Shown here: in pieces, positions 1 to 8,514 of the stretch
How the letters are laid out: each line of letters opens with the position of its first letter
How positions within the stretch are numbered: the stretch's first letter is position 1
NCBI GenBank assembly: GCA_001805965.1
Contig: MHHG01000032.1
Span: 1-56,189, forward strand
Direction: 5' to 3'
Length of the DNA stretch: 56,189 nt
Source of the DNA: Omnitrophica WOR_2 bacterium RIFOXYA2_FULL_38_17
GTDB taxonomy: Bacteria; Omnitrophota; Gorgyraeia; Zapsychrales; Zapsychraceae
Notes under the pieces: model-generated
What the model saw: the letters and a program-made list of their open reading frames with translations, nothing else
Told to the model about the DNA's origin: nothing
The model's database searches: none
Translations under genes and position numbers: made by a program

Positions 1-2359
1 AATCTTTTATCTCCATCATACTGTTATTATCACTAGCCATAATTACAAATACTGGATATCGAGTAAATCCATTTTTATCTGCATCCATCATATTGTTCAT
101 ATATTTTACCAGTTCTCTTTTAATAGCAGTACTTGCGTCAAAACCACCTTCTACGGGAAAGACTGAACTTTCAATAGACTCTCTTATTTTGTCTGAGTTT
201 CTTAGATCAATATATCCATCACCTGATGTTTCGCTTCTATAGTTTGCCAAAGTTATCTTACATTCTCTAATGTTCTCGAACTTTGAGGCAATAACACCAA
301 TTCTTGCAACCTGTTCTTTTCTTTTATTCTCGGCAGCTTTTGAAGAATCAATTATAAAATGCAAATAAGGAGTCCTCTTAAAACTCGGCATTACTTTCAT
401 TCCCTCACTGGAAATAGAGACATAAGCGTTACCTCTTGCGCTGATACCTTTAACGACTAAATCAGCTGGAATCTTATCACCTGCCTGATTTAACTGTATT
501 TCCTTTTCACCAAAGTAAATGACCGGAGATGTATTTTCCGGATATTTAAATTCAATTTCAGCAACCCTTTCTTCACCCAGACTAAAAGGGTACACATTGA
601 ACTCAACTTTATTAGGCGTTGAATATGACAGTATGCCGGGGTCTCTTGCTGTAAAATCCCTTATCATGTGATAAACCCACAAGGCAGTTTTCCTGTCAAA
701 CATTTTCGCAGGCACCATTTCACTACCCATTTTTAGTGATAAGCTTTTAATAAAGACACCTCTTGGCAGAATAATATTCTCTGCAAATTCAGCATTAAGG
801 CTAGAACCGACATTCTTCATTTCAATAGTCAGCTTCGCTTCCGATTGACCTTTGTTAGCAAAAGACTCTACTTTAGCAGAAGCCTCAACATTTCTTTCAG
901 GCAAACTGGCCCTTCTTCCAGTTGCCCCTGAACGGCGAAAACCCCCTCTAATTCTCGATCTTCCAAAATAAAACGAATCATAATATGGCCGCATTTCTTC
1001 ACCGGCAAACAGCTTATACATATGTTTTATCTTTGAATCCGGCAAAACCATATCATCAAAAACCATTCGCTTATACATGCCAGAAAGAAACGGCATATAA
1101 GCACCTTCTTTTATTTTTGTCATTTCATATAATATGCTTTTTGCTTTCTCAAGGGAAACATCACATTTCGCTTCTTTGCTGTAATCAGGCGCATAAACAT
1201 AATCAAGTATCTTTCTAAGTGCTGCCCTATCATAAAAATTCTTACATAAAACACTGGCCGGCAAAACAGACAAGCAGATTAACCCGGCAAGAAAAACAAA
1301 CGCCGGTGAACTTGCTTTCAAGCATTCCTTAACATCCCCATACAATCTTTTTGTGTGCAACATAAATAATGCGACAGGAACCAGAAAAAGAAAACCAAAC
1401 CCCATAGCAAACATTGCTGGCAACGCCAAAGGCAGAAATGGCAAAAAAACAACAAACACATAAAACGTAAACGGAAAGGTCAGGCTTCTTGCGCACAGCA
1501 TAAGCCTTGAGCCTATCTTTTCTTCCACACAAGGTATGATAACGATCAATGCATTTATAACTGTCAAAACATAGACCCAAGTTGACTGAAAATCTGCAGG
1601 AAAAGGCATTATCTTATTTAACAACAATCCTGCAACTGGCCCAATCAGCGCAATAATAATAGCGAACATCATCTTGGCGACATCGCCTTTTGTTGAAATG
1701 AAATTGTAGGAAAGAACTAAAGTGCGTATAAATCCAAAAAATATCATGACAGTAGCAGTAATAAAGAACGCGACAAATACATACTGGGGAAGATAGATCA
1801 TGAACCTATGGCTCATTAATCCCATAAAAAGAATAAAAAAGAAATAGTAGAAAACAGGGCCTAAAATCGCAATAAGAACACTAATGCCAAAATCATAAGG
1901 AAGTTTCAACTTAGCATCAAAACACGAAATTCGTAATCCAGCATAGAACAGGCCAGGCATTATAAGGATAAACTGATACAAAACAAGGTTGCCTTGATTC
2001 AATATCCAAGGCTCAATACCCGAAGGAATTACCTGCCATGTATTGCTGCAGAAATACCATAAATATCCAATATTACAAAGAAGAAGGATTGGACTCCAAC
2101 CCCAATTAAGATTACTCTTTTGCAACTTTGACACTAACCAGGCAATAAAAGCCATTGCTACGATAATAACTTCGAACCATAAAATAGAATATGCCAAGTA
2201 TAAATTTTCAGGCAGCACCTCTTCGCTAATTATCCAAAACGCTCTCAAATTAATTAAGATAAGAAGAAGTTGCGGCAGAATCAACACCCACCAGAGCATG
2301 TGGGGTTTCTTAAAATATGCCGGAAGCAGCGGCCTGCTAAAGGATTCGTTCATTTCCAT
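1..2359 (-). CDS. Large membrane protein with VIT-like and vWA-like regions, MSEP-CTERM-type exosortase substrate (partial, C-terminus off window)
   Basis: The minus-strand frame is open from an ATG at 2359 to the window edge, about 786 residues, with no stop. Roughly residues 15-375 are a series of hydrophobic helices. Residues about 488-605 resemble a VIT (inter-alpha-trypsin) beta domain, including a segment like FDRKTALWVYHMI and PNKVEFNVYPFSLGEE. From about residue 665 a vWA-like fold begins with LHFIIDSSK, whose MIDAS motif (DxSxS) is degenerate. The gene overlaps the 3-prime end of the adjacent exosortase gene by 23 bp. Large multi-helix proteins encoded next to exosortase K are known as MSEP-CTERM proteins, so this is probably the sorting substrate. 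The C-terminal MSEP motif cannot be seen because the gene is cut by the window. A second ATG lies two codons in (2353). Confidence 0.75.
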   Translation of the reverse strand, partial: MEMNESFSRPLLPAYFKKPHMLWWVLILPQLLLILINLRAFWIISEEVLPENLYLAYSILWFEVIIVAMAFIAWLVSKLQKSNLNWGWSPILLLCNIGYLWYFCSNTWQVIPSGIEPWILNQGNLVLYQFILIMPGLFYAGLRISCFDAKLKLPYDFGISVLIAILGPVFYYFFFILFMGLMSHRFMIYLPQYVFVAFFITATVMIFFGFIRTLVLSYNFISTKGDVAKMMFAIIIALIGPVAGLLLNKIMPFPADFQSTWVYVLTVINALIVIIPCVEEKIGSRLMLCARSLTFPFTFYVFVVFLPFLPLALPAMFAMGFGFLFLVPVALFMLHTKRLYGDVKECLKASSPAFVFLAGLICLSVLPASVLCKNFYDRAALRKILDYVYAPDYSKEAKCDVSLEKAKSILYEMTKIKEGAYMPFLSGMYKRMVFDDMVLPDSKIKHMYKLFAGEEMRPYYDSFYFGRSRIRGGFRRSGATGRRASLPERNVEASAKVESFANKGQSEAKLTIEMKNVGSSLNAEFAENIILPRGVFIKSLSLKMGSEMVPAKMFDRKTALWVYHMIRDFTARDPGILSYSTPNKVEFNVYPFSLGEERVAEIEFKYPENTSPVIYFGEKEIQLNQAGDKIPADLVVKGISARGNAYVSISSEGMKVMPSFKRTPYLHFIIDSSKAAENKRKEQVARIGVIASKFENIRECKITLANYRSETSGDGYIDLRNSDKIRESIESSVFPVEGGFDASTAIKRELVKYMNNMMDADKNGFTRYPVFVIMASDNNSMMEIKD

Positions 2360-2921
2360 ATTTCCTTTCAAATAAAAATGATAATAACAAGATCGTTGAC
2401 AAGAAAACAACGATCCCTACGGCATGATGGACCATAGACTGATAATCAGCTGGCAGGATAACTTTACATATACTATGAATTCTATAAGCACATATTATGC
2501 GAAATCCATTTGTAATTACTGTAACAAAATAACAAAAAGGCAGACCTAATAAAGCCAACCTGAATGATTTTCCCCTAGGAAACACCTTAAATATTTTATG
2601 AAGATAAATAGCCGTTAATATGCAGAAAAAACCATAACCCGTGCATCCGGAGGTAATATTGATCACGTTGCTAGAAAGAGGTATAAATAGCATGTTATCC
2701 TGACCCAAGACAAAACTGCTACCAAAAAAGAAAGATGCCATCCACGCCGAAGGATATGCGAATATTTTATATAATTGCTCCGGAAAATACGCCTGGAGCT
2801 GATACAACGCCACGGCTATTCCCATAAAAACAAACGTACCAGTATTTTTCCTTAGAATTTCCATAACATACGCTTTCATTGTTCTAAAATGATGCTGCTT
2901 ATGACGCCGACATGTTTTCAC
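2337..2921 (-). CDS. xrtK: Exosortase, probably the XrtK type
   Basis: A 194-residue multi-helix membrane protein. The exosortase/archaeosortase catalytic residues are all present: Cys93 in ITSGCTGYGFF, Arg141 in ITNGFRIICAYR, and His165 or His166 in MVHHAVGIV. Exosortases are membrane transpeptidase-like proteases that cleave C-terminal sorting signals on exported proteins. The compact length and the neighbouring large membrane protein point to exosortase K rather than the EPS-linked XrtA/B types, for which partner genes are absent here. The start is uncertain. The longest frame begins with GTG at 2921 with a GGGAGGGA stretch touching it, while Met15 (2879) or Met20 would also leave all helices intact. 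It follows the 67-residue membrane protein by 35 bp and overlaps the substrate gene by 23 bp. Confidence 0.8.
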   Translation of the reverse strand: MKTCRRHKQHHFRTMKAYVMEILRKNTGTFVFMGIAVALYQLQAYFPEQLYKIFAYPSAWMASFFFGSSFVLGQDNMLFIPLSSNVINITSGCTGYGFFCILTAIYLHKIFKVFPRGKSFRLALLGLPFCYFVTVITNGFRIICAYRIHSICKVILPADYQSMVHHAVGIVVFLSTILLLSFLFERKYGNERIL

Positions 2922-2956
2922 TCCCTCCCGGGATGGGAAGTGAAAAATACACTATC

Positions 2957-3160
2957 TTATTTTTGCAATAAGATCGTGTAGCTTGTCAATCCACCTGCTA
3001 CTAAAACTGATCCTGCTATAAAAGGCAAACTAGCAGCAGCGATCACATAGATTGATGTGCTCATAATATATGGAACGCAAAGGATCATTCCATATCCTCC
3101 TGCTACAATTGAGAATATTGCAGCAGCCTTACAAAGAGACACGATGGCTTGTGGGGTCAT
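2957..3160 (-). CDS. Small two-helix membrane protein in the exosortase cassette
   Basis: A 67-residue protein made almost entirely of two hydrophobic helices, about residues 8-30 and 36-62, with a Gly-rich stretch (SVLVAGGLTS) in the second. The reading frame is supported by a strong ribosome-binding site (AAAGGAGG, 7-8 bases before the ATG) and by its tight placement, 25 bp after the permease and 35 bp before the exosortase. I do not recognise a family. It could be an accessory subunit of the transporter, a helper of the exosortase, or a small substrate. There is no lipobox and no cleavable signal peptide. Confidence 0.65.
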   Translation of the reverse strand: MTPQAIVSLCKAAAIFSIVAGGYGMILCVPYIMSTSIYVIAAASLPFIAGSVLVAGGLTSYTILLQK

Positions 3161-3185
3161 TATAATTCCTCCTTTCTACATCTTA

Positions 3186-4574
3186 TTAGATCATTGTTCC
3201 TAATTCTTTTTCACAGTATTTATCGTATGTAACCCTTATCAATATATTTGCAGATACAAATGAGATAAAAACACAGAATACTATCGATAGAACATCCAAA
3301 ATAACCAACTGCATCAAAAGCATAGTTAACAAGCATAAACACATTCCATTAAAAATAACTGTTACAGCTTTTAAGCATGAGCTCATATATGCTATCCACG
3401 CCATGATCAGGTATCCATAAGCTCCTGTAAACAGCAAATAACTCCAAAACTTTACGGTCGCCATTATTCCAGCATTTAGCACCGCACTTGATATAACCGC
3501 AAAATAAACAACGAACAAAAACCAAAACAAAATTAAATCACGAAAGAACCCAAATCCTTTCTCTAGAATAAAAGTTCTTTTATCAATAGGCTTTAATGAA
3601 TCATATGCCCAATACATCATCTTTTTATAATTAGACCCCAAGGCTATCAGAACTGGTGCTACTGAAAGCAGCAGGAAGTTAAAATAAGCATTAGCAAAAA
3701 ACTCATTTCCAAATTGAAAAACCTTCAAAAAATATATGAATGCTGGCGTACCAAAGACTATCAAGCACCAGGTGCCCCTCATTTCCCTGTACTCATTAAT
3801 ATCCCAATGAATAGACCTGATCAATGCATTCTTGGCTCTCGGATATTTTGGATATACTGAATTTTTCTGTTTGCTCTTAAATATGTGTTTAAAGGGATTG
3901 AAAAAGCTATAAACCAAATTTGAAGCCCTGAGCTGATTTTTAAGCAAAGATTTTTCTGTCCATGACAAAAGAAATGGATATTCAAAGCTGTCCTCTTTTA
4001 TCTTCATAAGCCTAATTATCATAAAAACAAACAAGCTTATAATTGCAGCAACAATATAGATATTGTAGTGAGTGGTATTGCTTAGTTGCTCAACAAAAGC
4101 AAACGACTCTCCTGAAATAAGAAGACAGATCAAATACGCAAAGACAAGGACGGCTCCTATTGATAAAAACCCTAAATATACAATAAAAACTGCCATAAAA
4201 AGACAAGTAGTATGAACGCCGAACAATGCAGCTGATGAGATCTCAAAATTAACTTTCGTGCCTATCTCCCATATCCAAACGACAATGACAAAAAACACAA
4301 AAACCAAAAAAGCTACGACCAAGTGAGGCGCTCTATAACCTGGCAATATTGATGCACGATGATTTGCAAATTGGCGTTTCAAAACCAAACCCAGCATAAA
4401 ACATAACCACAGGCTGAATACAAACTGGACCGTGAACATTTCATTTGCATAAAAGCCTAATCTCATCTTGATAAATCCTTTGGATATTACAGATGAGGCT
4501 ATAAAACCAAGCGACAGCATTAAAAATGCTGGATTCCTAATTGACAATAATAATATTTGCGCATATTTTCTCAT
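3186..4574 (-). CDS. ABC-2-like transporter permease
   Basis: A 462-residue integral membrane protein with about twelve hydrophobic segments in two blocks, separated by a cytoplasmic basic stretch around residues 195-260. Its ATG overlaps the stop of the preceding ATPase gene as ATGA, the usual sign of translational coupling, so it is the membrane subunit of that transporter. The permease is roughly twice the length of the simplest ABC-2 subunits and may supply both membrane halves. The substrate is unknown. Its place between the ATPase and the exosortase genes suggests a role linked to the sorted membrane protein, which is inference from position only. YtrB/YtrC-type transporters are commonly paired with GntR regulators of the kind found upstream. 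Confidence 0.75.
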   Translation of the reverse strand: MRKYAQILLLSIRNPAFLMLSLGFIASSVISKGFIKMRLGFYANEMFTVQFVFSLWLCFMLGLVLKRQFANHRASILPGYRAPHLVVAFLVFVFFVIVVWIWEIGTKVNFEISSAALFGVHTTCLFMAVFIVYLGFLSIGAVLVFAYLICLLISGESFAFVEQLSNTTHYNIYIVAAIISLFVFMIIRLMKIKEDSFEYPFLLSWTEKSLLKNQLRASNLVYSFFNPFKHIFKSKQKNSVYPKYPRAKNALIRSIHWDINEYREMRGTWCLIVFGTPAFIYFLKVFQFGNEFFANAYFNFLLLSVAPVLIALGSNYKKMMYWAYDSLKPIDKRTFILEKGFGFFRDLILFWFLFVVYFAVISSAVLNAGIMATVKFWSYLLFTGAYGYLIMAWIAYMSSCLKAVTVIFNGMCLCLLTMLLMQLVILDVLSIVFCVFISFVSANILIRVTYDKYCEKELGTMI

Positions 4575-5449
4575 CTATTTAGCTCCAAAAATATCTCTTC
4601 TAAATTCAAATTCTCAACTTGCACCTCTGCGTTAAATTTTGATTCCAACTGTTTTTTCATCCCTTCATTAAATCCGCGAACAGAAATGACCGCTTCGTTA
4701 TTTAATATTTCACAGCTTAAAACACCTTCAGCCTCAATGCTTTCTTTTATAGGGTCTTTTGAGGTAACCCTTAACCTCTTTACCTCATCTTTCAATTCAT
4801 CAAGCCCGCCACAAAAATCGATCTTTCCGTCTTTTAACAATGCTACTCTGTCAGCGACCCTTTCAAGGTCAGTTGTAATATGCGTTGAAAAAAATATGGT
4901 ACATTCTCTGTCAGCTACCAAATCCAGTATCATCTTTATAAACTGCCTTCTAGCAGCTGGATCAAGGCTTGCAACTGGCTCGTCAAAAACCAGCAATTCC
5001 GGCCTGTGGCCTAATGATAGAATTATTGATAATTTTTGAACCTGTCCTTCTGAAAGCATTCCAACTTTATCTGTTTCTTTTAATTCCCAAATTGAAACTA
5101 ATTTATTAACAAGCTCAGTATCCCAAACAGTATAAAACGTTTCCGTGTAATCTATCGCCTGTCTAACTGTTAACCAGGGATATATCCTGTCTGCTTGAGG
5201 CACATAACCTAACTTTTCTTTAGTCCCATTTTTAAATTTCAATGGATTATCACCGATTGTCACTACTTCACCCTTTTGAGGCTTGAGAAGCCCTAGCAGA
5301 CATTTAATTAAGGTCGTCTTTCCAGATCCATTTTTCCCCAACAAACCAAAAACAGATCCTTTGGGGACATTCAGTGACAAATCATTTAACACTGACTTTC
5401 CATTAAAATTTTTTGAAACACTTTTAACTTCAACGATAAAATCACTCAT
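4571..5449 (-). CDS. ABC transporter ATP-binding protein
   Basis: A 292-residue ATPase subunit with all the expected motifs: Walker A GKNGSGKT (residues 39-46), Q-loop Gln85, signature LSEGQ (132-136, with Val/Gln after it rather than the common Gln/Lys), Walker B LLVFDE (152-157), D-loop SLD and switch His190. After residue about 215 there is a C-terminal extension of the type seen in drug, antibiotic and YtrB-like exporters. The gene starts inside the last codons of the GntR gene (8-bp overlap) and overlaps the permease by ATGA. The three genes are therefore very likely translated as a unit. Confidence 0.9.
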   Translation of the reverse strand: MSDFIVEVKSVSKNFNGKSVLNDLSLNVPKGSVFGLLGKNGSGKTTLIKCLLGLLKPQKGEVVTIGDNPLKFKNGTKEKLGYVPQADRIYPWLTVRQAIDYTETFYTVWDTELVNKLVSIWELKETDKVGMLSEGQVQKLSIILSLGHRPELLVFDEPVASLDPAARRQFIKMILDLVADRECTIFFSTHITTDLERVADRVALLKDGKIDFCGGLDELKDEVKRLRVTSKDPIKESIEAEGVLSCEILNNEAVISVRGFNEGMKKQLESKFNAEVQVENLNLEEIFLELNR

Positions 5450-5846
5450 TGCCCTTCTCCTTTAGCAGCGATGTTAACATTTCAATAACTTTATTTGGTC
5501 TTAAAGACAATTGCTTTGATTTTGTTACTACTTCATTCAATATCGGAATTATTTCATTTTCTTTTTGCTCTAGGCTCTCTCCAGGAAGATCAGATTCCCT
5601 TACCTTCATGCCTTGGCCTCTAACAAACTCTAAAACGCCTTCCTTCTCTAATAATGAGTAAGCCTTTGATGCAGTCATTGGGTTAATCTCTAATTCAGTC
5701 GCAATTTGTCTTACAGACGGCAGGAATTCGCCTTTGGGAAGTTTTTTTGTTGCTATTAATATCTTTACTTGATCTATGATCTGTCTGTATATAGGGACTC
5801 CCGATGTTGTAGCTATCTGAAAATAATATTTTGCTTTCGATTCCAT
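5442..5846 (-). CDS. GntR-family repressor, YtrA subfamily
   Basis: A 134-residue regulator. An N-terminal winged helix (about residues 12-80) contains the GntR hallmark LPSVRQIATELEINPMT followed by ASKAYSLLEKEGVLEFVRGQG. Only a short helical tail of about 45 residues follows, as in the YtrA subfamily, which lacks a large effector domain. YtrA-type proteins usually repress an adjacent ABC transporter operon. Here the gene opens such an operon and sits 30 bp downstream of a perfect inverted repeat that overlaps the promoter, so autoregulation is likely. The AAAGGAAAAG sequence before the ATG at 5846 is a plausible ribosome-binding site. Confidence 0.88.
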   Translation of the reverse strand: MESKAKYYFQIATTSGVPIYRQIIDQVKILIATKKLPKGEFLPSVRQIATELEINPMTASKAYSLLEKEGVLEFVRGQGMKVRESDLPGESLEQKENEIIPILNEVVTKSKQLSLRPNKVIEMLTSLLKEKGNE

Positions 5847-5876
5847 TTCTTATTCTTTTCCTTTCATTATGGACCT

Positions 5877-5906
5877 GTGTATTAGAAGTATAATACACTA
5901 ATACAC
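5877..5906. promoter_or_regulatory. Probable GntR/YtrA operator
   Basis: GTGTATTAG and CTAATACAC form a perfect 9-bp inverted repeat separated by 12 bp. The repeat begins in the promoter spacer and ends just past the -10 box, so bound protein would block RNA polymerase. Long, widely spaced GTGTA/TACAC palindromes are typical of YtrA-type regulators, and the gene for one starts 31 bp downstream. Confidence 0.75.
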
Positions 5907-5915
5907 CCATGTCAA
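5887..5915 (-). promoter_or_regulatory. Sigma70-type promoter of the GntR/ABC/exosortase cassette
   Basis: Read on the minus strand, TTGACA (5915-5910) and TATACT (5892-5887) are separated by exactly 17 bp. This is a near-consensus promoter pointing into the GntR gene, whose ATG lies 41 bp from the -10 box. Confidence 0.8.
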
Positions 5916-5948
5916 GAGTAACAATACAATAAGATCAAATCTTTGATT

Positions 5949-7961
5949 TTACTTGATAGCTTTTTCGATCTTTCTTTCAATTTTTCTTTTTATAAAGTCA
6001 GGAATGACACCTGTTGCAGCTTCTTTAAAGTCTGACTGCATCCATTGAAAGTTTATTTTATTTATACCGCCTAATAACCTAAACTCAAATGGAATAAATT
6101 GGCGATCATCCTTTATTCTCTTTAATAATGACCTGAACCGCTTTGATTCCTTCATCATGTCCTTATCAAATCCTAATTTAAAATCACTAGAAACATTAGA
6201 ATATTCTCTAAGCTTAAAATACCCATCAAGGATAATCTTTTTTGAATCCAAGTTCACATCATATATATCAAAATTGGTTTCATTAATAATAAATTTAAGA
6301 TTAACATTATATCCTTCTACAGCCCTGACCGATGACATATCAAAATAATCAGCCAGCCAATCTAAAAAGGAAGCATTAGCTAAATACCCATCATGAACTT
6401 CAAGGGCCCCATTGATATCAAAATCTGGGTAATTAGTTATATTCATGTTTGAATTTATCTTTCCTTTTAATATGGAAAAATCATATAACATGCCATCTAT
6501 CTTGTTAATATCCACTTCTTTAAGACTAATCTGGGCATTGCTTATATTTTTTTTATCTTTCGTATTTACGGTAATGTTAGACTCAATCTTCCCGCCGAAT
6601 ATTTTTGCATCGATATTTATAGTTTTTTTGTCTTTGTCCACCAGATCAATATATATTTTCGGGTCATTGAATTGAGCTTCCTGGATAACAGTGTCTTTCA
6701 GGAAATAAACATTAATTTTTTTAGCTTTAAATGAATATTTAGAATGGTTATTAAGGTCAGCAAAAACATCAGAGAAAGAGATACCTGTTGAATCCATATA
6801 TCCTCGTATGCCGCTATATTCTTCATAATTCAAAGCAAGATTGATATCAGCATTTAATATCCCGTGAGTTAAACTACCTGTCAAATTTAAAGACATATCC
6901 TGCACATTGTCTTTCCAATCATTATTTGACTTATAAAAATAAGCAATTGAAGAAATATCATAATTCAGCGAATCAGCTATTTCCACTTCACCACTCATTG
7001 AAATTGGAATATTATTAAACAGGCTGTTAAATCGCTCAATTTTTATAATATTTTTATTTATAGAGAATTCGCTATTAATATCTAAAACATGAATACTTCC
7101 AGCACTTATTTCCTTGAACTCCTTTGCTCCTATTCTAAGAAACATTCTATTTAAAACCTCTAATGCGTCAATAGAGCCTTCATTTGGGGTGCCATCATCA
7201 GATATATTTTTTTCTTCGGAAAATCCATACCCTTTCAAAAATATCCTATTTTTGTTTGAATGCCCATTAAGGCTAGCAAAAAAGGCACCTTCTTTTCGCA
7301 AATCAATTTTATTAAACACTAGTCCTTCATTTTCTGCTGCAGCACTTGCAATAAATTCAAGAGGCCTTTTATTTTCACAATCATTGTTTCCACATCGAAC
7401 AATATCGCCAGAAAAGCTTATAATTCCGAGTTCATTTTCAAAGTCAAAATTGAAATTTACTGAACTTTTATTATCAATTTCATCTTCCTCAACCATTCCA
7501 TTTTTAACAAGCACTCCCAGGCTTTGCCATTTTAGAGCATTAAATATATTTGCACCTTTTATCATCCTTTTTTTTAGATATATTAACTCGCTTTTGTCAT
7601 AAACTATTGGATCAAACATCTCAATCCTTGAAACATCGATCCTTTTTTCTAAAATCATTTTATAAACAGATAATGTCAACACTATCTTTGGCAAATACAC
7701 TTTTTTTTCGCTACCCAATCTTGTATTCTTTGAAACATATACACCGTTTAATATAAGCTTATGCGGCTCTAAAACCAAGATCTGATTGATTGAAACAAGT
7801 CTGCCTGCGGCTTTACTTAGAATTTTTTCTATATCCGGCTTAACTTTATTTAACGTATAATTAAATATCAAAACAGCTACAACAAAAATAACAACAACTG
7901 TTATTCCTGCTTTTGTTTTTCGATTAAAAGAATATACTTGCAATGTTTTCTTTCTCAACAT
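5949..7961 (-). CDS. AsmA/TamB-like membrane-anchored protein
   Basis: About 670 residues with one N-terminal membrane helix (near residues 20-38, AGITVVVIFVVAVLIF) followed by a long, beta-rich extracytoplasmic region. Repeating segments such as INMTNYPDFDINGALEVHDGY and the C-terminal DYFDMSSVRAVEGYNVNLKF followed by LDSKKIILDGYFKLRE match the pattern of AsmA-like C-terminal domains. These proteins are involved in envelope assembly and lipid movement between membranes. I place the start at the ATG at 7961; an in-frame TTG lies at 7970. The start overlaps the end of the upstream TPR gene, so both genes are probably controlled by the cyclic-dinucleotide riboswitch at 8515-8672. Family assignment is by general pattern rather than a decisive motif. 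Confidence 0.65.
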   Translation of the reverse strand: MLRKKTLQVYSFNRKTKAGITVVVIFVVAVLIFNYTLNKVKPDIEKILSKAAGRLVSINQILVLEPHKLILNGVYVSKNTRLGSEKKVYLPKIVLTLSVYKMILEKRIDVSRIEMFDPIVYDKSELIYLKKRMIKGANIFNALKWQSLGVLVKNGMVEEDEIDNKSSVNFNFDFENELGIISFSGDIVRCGNNDCENKRPLEFIASAAAENEGLVFNKIDLRKEGAFFASLNGHSNKNRIFLKGYGFSEEKNISDDGTPNEGSIDALEVLNRMFLRIGAKEFKEISAGSIHVLDINSEFSINKNIIKIERFNSLFNNIPISMSGEVEIADSLNYDISSIAYFYKSNNDWKDNVQDMSLNLTGSLTHGILNADINLALNYEEYSGIRGYMDSTGISFSDVFADLNNHSKYSFKAKKINVYFLKDTVIQEAQFNDPKIYIDLVDKDKKTINIDAKIFGGKIESNITVNTKDKKNISNAQISLKEVDINKIDGMLYDFSILKGKINSNMNITNYPDFDINGALEVHDGYLANASFLDWLADYFDMSSVRAVEGYNVNLKFIINETNFDIYDVNLDSKKIILDGYFKLREYSNVSSDFKLGFDKDMMKESKRFRSLLKRIKDDRQFIPFEFRLLGGINKINFQWMQSDFKEAATGVIPDFIKRKIERKIEKAIK

Positions 7962-8448
7962 AAAATTCAATCTTATCTATATAATAAACTGCTTTATGGT
8001 TACGATTAAGCGGCGATTCAAATAAATATTCTTTTGTATTATCAAAAATAAAACTATTTCTTTTAACTAACTTAATCTCTTCTTCTATTCCAAGGATCAA
8101 GCTTTCATTTTTTTCAATTTTCGCTAATTTCATTAAGTAAACATACGCAAAAAGCCTTCCGTTTTCATCCTTTGAAACCTTTAAATATTCTTTAAAATAG
8201 TTTTCAGAGCTTTTATAATCAGCTATTTGATAATAATATTCGGCTATAGCGAACAGCGCTTTGCGTTTATAGCTTTCCTTTGGGTTAGCTGAAAGAACTT
8301 TACGATATCCCATAAAAGCAAAGTCTGGATGTCCCATTTTTGCATCCTTTTCTGCCTTTTTAAATATCTTTGTCATATCAGCAGCAAAAACAAAGCTATG
8401 CATCGCAAAAGTCAAAATCACAAGAAAGATTGTCACTCTAAATTTCAT
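7924..8448 (-). CDS. Secreted TPR-like protein, riboswitch-controlled
   Basis: A 174-residue protein with a signal peptide (residues 1-23, ending VFAAD) followed by helical repeats that resemble tetratricopeptide units: DFAFMGYRKVLSANPKES and ALFAIAEYYYQIADYKSSENYFKEYL. I chose the ATG at 8448 because it gives a clean signal peptide and has GGAGAG five bases before it. Longer in-frame extensions to 8568 would translate the riboswitch and its terminator hairpin and are not credible. The intrinsic terminator ends 12 bases upstream of this start, so transcription into this gene is directly gated by the riboswitch. It overlaps the AsmA-like gene by 38 bp. The exact function is unknown; a periplasmic adaptor in envelope or surface-structure assembly is possible. 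Confidence 0.7.
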   Translation of the reverse strand: MKFRVTIFLVILTFAMHSFVFAADMTKIFKKAEKDAKMGHPDFAFMGYRKVLSANPKESYKRKALFAIAEYYYQIADYKSSENYFKEYLKVSKDENGRLFAYVYLMKLAKIEKNESLILGIEEEIKLVKRNSFIFDNTKEYLFESPLNRNHKAVYYIDKIEFYVEKENIASIFF

Positions 8449-8460
8449 TCGTCTCTCCAT

Positions 8461-8500
8461 AAAAAAAACCGAACCATGACATAAAAAGCACATAGTTCGG
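8461..8500 (-). terminator. Intrinsic terminator of the GEMM riboswitch (expression platform)
   Basis: On the minus strand CCGAACTATG and CATGGTTCGG form a 10-bp stem (one G-U pair) with a 12-base loop, followed at once by eight T residues (8468-8461). It lies between the aptamer and the TPR start codon. Confidence 0.88.
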
Positions 8501-8514
8501 CCCACTTTTAATAG

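Noticed and set aside
2043..2375. Plus-strand reading frame of 110 codons
   Set aside because: It lies antisense to the continuous membrane protein frame and its translation has no family pattern or ribosome-binding site.
4557..5039. Plus-strand reading frame of 160 codons opposite the ABC ATPase
   Set aside because: Shadow of a clearly functional ATPase gene with all motifs.
5695..5910. Minus-strand frame overlapping the GntR start
   Set aside because: It begins inside the -35 region of the promoter and is out of frame with the GntR protein.
7114..7602. Plus-strand reading frame of 162 codons
   Set aside because: Antisense to the AsmA-like gene, Ser/Phe-rich composition typical of shadow frames.
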